Assembly (NCBI GenBank): GCA_026005175.1
Contig: BPKO01000006.1
Location: forward strand, 124,001 to 188,000
Direction of reading: 5' to 3'
DNA length: 64,000 nt
Source of the DNA: Candidatus Tectimicrobiota bacterium
GTDB lineage: Bacteria; Tectomicrobia; Entotheonellia; Entotheonellales; Entotheonellaceae
Below, piece after piece: positions 62,412 through 64,000 of this stretch (the first letter of the stretch is position 1; every line of letters begins with the position of its first letter). The translations under genes and the position numbers were made by a program. Under the pieces are notes generated by a model. The model saw only the letters and a program-made list of their open reading frames with translations, searched no databases and was not told the origin of the DNA.

Positions 62412-62912
62412 ATGGCAACGCCCCAGCCCGAGCCGCAGCCCATGCGGCGCGAGATCGTGTTTACCGCCGAAGTGCAGACGCTGACGCCCATGCTTAAAGT
62501 GGCCACCGTGAGCCGCCAGGGGCAAGACCATTACACGTTTGCCTGCGACGAGGGTCCGGCCCTGGGCGGGCTGGGCTCGGCCCCCACGCCGCTGGCTTAC
62601 TTTACCGCCGCCGTGGCTTTTTGACTGCTGACGCAGGTGTCCCGGTACGGGCACATGCTCAACCTGCGCGTCGACAAGGCGCGCGTGCACGTGGAAGCCA
62701 CCTTTCGCCTCAGCGGCTCGGTGCTCGCCGACACCGTGCAGGCCGAGGCGGTCGGCGTCACCACCCGCCTGGAGCTCGAGTCTCCCGAAGACCCGGCACG
62801 CCTGGCACGCCTGGTGCGGCTGGCCGAGCGCGGCTGCTTCGTCATGCAGGCCCTGCAGCGGCCGGTGCCGGTGACCACCGCCACCCTGGTCAACGGCACC
62901 CCTCTGGCCTGA
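62412..62912 (+). CDS. OsmC-like selenoprotein, Sec at codon 71 (TGA 62622-62624)
   Basis: Read through one TGA, the frame encodes 166 residues of an OsmC-family peroxidase/thiol protein. Before the TGA are ACDEGPALGGLGSAPTPLAYF and TAAVAF; after it come LLTQVSRYGHML and DPARLARLVRLAERGCFVMQAL. In OsmC proteins the helix after the PTPL motif carries the catalytic Cys, in strings like AFC-x-x-TQ...RYA; the TGA falls exactly there. Cys142 is the partner thiol of the family. A SECIS-like hairpin follows at 62633-62658. OsmC-like Sec proteins have been reported in metagenome surveys, as I recall. The start has CAGAGGAG. It is divergent from the peptide transporter and ends two bases from the AOR gene. 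Confidence 0.85.
62633..62658 (+). promoter_or_regulatory. Bacterial SECIS-like hairpin after the Sec codon
   Basis: Stem: GCA (62633-62635) with TGC (62656-62658); a G/A mismatch; GTG (62637-62639) with CAC (62652-62654); a bulged T at 62640; CCC (62641-62643) with GGG (62649-62651); loop GGTAC (62644-62648). The bulged U one arm below a GGU loop is the feature SelB recognises in the fdhF element. The loop starts 19 bases after the TGA. It lies inside the coding region, as usual in bacteria. Confidence 0.75.
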
Positions 62913-62914
62913 GG

Positions 62915-64000
62915 CTAGGCCGGCACCTCCAGGCCGTAGGCGGCGATCTGCGCCTCGAAGGCCTCGAAGACGCGGCGGCGCAGCTCGGCCATAAACTCCG
63001 GGGTGATAAAGTGCGGCAGCTGCACGTTGGGGTTGCGCTGGTAGGCGCGCGCCGGCAGGTCGTAGTCCTCGAGCGTCGTGCCTTGGCGGCGCTCCAGCAG
63101 CAAGCCGCGCAGGTAAGTGCGCTGCGTGGCGTGCCACAGGTCGTCGTGGGTAATGTCCAGGCCGTAGACCTCTTTGAAGACCGGCTCGATCACCCGGTCG
63201 GGGGTGCCGGCGAACTTGCACAGCCCCAGCAAGTCGTCGCGGGTGTAGTAAATGCCGCGGTTGACGATGGCATCCACCCAGTAGTCAAGGTCGGTCTTGC
63301 CTTCAAAGACCAGCAGCAAGAAGGTGCGCATCGACATGTGGCCGCCGGCAATAGCAAAGGGGTAGCCGGGGTTGGTTTCCGGCAAGTACGCGGGCAACTC
63401 CAGCCCCTTGCAGTGCATGGCATACGCCGTCTCGCCCAGAGACTCGGCCAGGCGCTTGACGCCGCGCCCGAGCTCTGGCAGCTCGCCAGCAGCAGCGCGG
63501 CGAATGAGGCGGCAGGGCCCCCTGCGAAGTCGCCAAAGGTAACGCCCTCGAGGATGGGGCGCTCGGGGTGCTGGCGGTTGTAGTCCATGACGTAGCCCAG
63601 GGTGGCCCCCAGGCTGATGGCGTCAAAGCCCAGCTGGTCGACCAGCTCGATGATCTCCAGAGCCTGCTGCTGGTCGTAGATTCCCAGGTTGATGGCCAGC
63701 AGGTCGACAGGCTCGTAGTCGACTTTGGTGTAGAACTTGCCCGCCTTGCGCTGCCCGTTGACCGGCACCGCCTCGTAGACGTTCTTGTGGCAGGCGATGC
63801 CGCACTTGAAGCACGACTCGTCTTTGATCACGTAATTTTGTTCGACCGAGCTGCGGTAAAGGGCCACCGGCTTGTCGTCGCCCTGCGGCCAGAAGTTTTT
63901 CTCGGGCAGCGCCCCCAGGGGGTGCAGGGCCGGCCACGTTGCGCCAGGTGCCGCCGGCGCCGCCGCCCTTGTCTGGATCGCGGTAGTTGCGCGAGCCTTC
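62915..64000 (-). CDS. Aldehyde:ferredoxin oxidoreductase, partial, two frame breaks
   Basis: The C-terminal part of a tungsten-pterin enzyme; it runs off the right edge. Visible parts are GTWRNVA (edge side), VEQNYVIKDESCFKCGIACHKNVYE with CxxCxxxC for the [4Fe-4S] cluster, and IIELVDQLGFDAISLGATLGYVMDY. Then come GELPELGRGVKRLAESLGE and MHCKGLELPAYLPETNPGYPFA to LEVPA. Two single-base changes break the frame: an extra base in GGCCGGCC at 63928-63934, and one G missing from the G5 run at 63522-63518. Repairing both gives a continuous AOR-family protein. It ends two bases from the selenoprotein stop (convergent). Substrate unknown. Confidence 0.82.

Noticed and set aside
62412-62624. OsmC-like gene as a truncated pseudogene
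   Set aside because: The frame after TGA keeps family residues, a second Cys and a SECIS-like hairpin, which is better explained by selenocysteine.

Overview
The window is high-GC bacterial DNA with tightly packed genes, GTG starts, and strong Shine-Dalgarno sites that settle most start codons. I cannot place the organism from sequence alone. A nos cluster of the NosB type, many CoA/LLM/MmgE-PrpD enzymes, an aldehyde:ferredoxin oxidoreductase and at least one apparent selenoprotein suggest an uncultured soil or groundwater bacterium of a proteobacteria-like or candidate lineage (Rokubacteria, Tectomicrobia and NC10 are guesses only). About a dozen genes carry single-base frame breaks, most of them in G/C runs. 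This pattern looks more like indel errors in a long-read or metagenome assembly than true gene decay.

Layout. 1-4.4 kb: end of a nitrous-oxide reductase cluster (nosB-like, a nosD-nosF in-frame fusion, nosY, nosL). 4.4-8.9 kb (minus): L,D-transpeptidase, a membrane cyclase with a ferredoxin domain, and a nitrilase with a good promoter. 8.9-16 kb: an accessory island, partly more A/T-rich. It holds three tandem paralogous secreted proteins, a divergent 1216-residue regulator (winged helix, zinc ribbons, cyclase, ATPase, TPR) with three 11-bp repeats in its promoter, and an IS630-type transposase remnant. 16-30 kb: acid and CoA catabolism (crotonase, two MmgE/PrpD proteins, a TcuA-like flavoprotein, VOC, homocysteine methyltransferase, DadA-like oxidase, double CaiB/BaiF CoA transferase, LLM enzyme), plus purC and an MFS transporter.

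30-35 kb (minus): pcm and a general amino-acid ABC transporter (aapJQMP). AapM and AapP share one frame, and AapQ carries an inserted beta-sandwich-like domain. 35-42 kb (minus): type IV pilus minor-pilin operon fimT-pilW-pilV-pilX-pilY1, a PilY2-like gene and a MORN-repeat gene. 42-46 kb: queE, a MaoC pair, LLM enzyme, D-2-hydroxyacid dehydrogenase, and a CMD protein. 46-49 kb: a coiled-coil repeat protein with a nuclease-like end, and a winged-helix/receiver regulator. 49-57 kb: a family-5 substrate-binding protein interrupted by an in-frame TGA, DUF2182 and DUF1326 proteins, then a hybrid kinase, a receiver protein and a receiver-cyclase. 57-62 kb (minus): threonine-dehydratase-like enzyme and a peptide ABC operon. 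62.4 kb: an OsmC-like selenoprotein. 62.9 kb to the edge: an aldehyde:ferredoxin oxidoreductase.

The most interesting observation is the OsmC-like gene at 62412-62912. An in-frame TGA sits where the family has its catalytic cysteine, and it is followed by a hairpin with a bulged U and a GGU loop, as in a classical bacterial SECIS. A second in-frame TGA in the binding-protein gene at 49153-50751 is also followed by a hairpin with suitable spacing. Next are the three-gene secreted family with its divergent regulator, the NosD-NosF fusion, and the domain inserted into AapQ.
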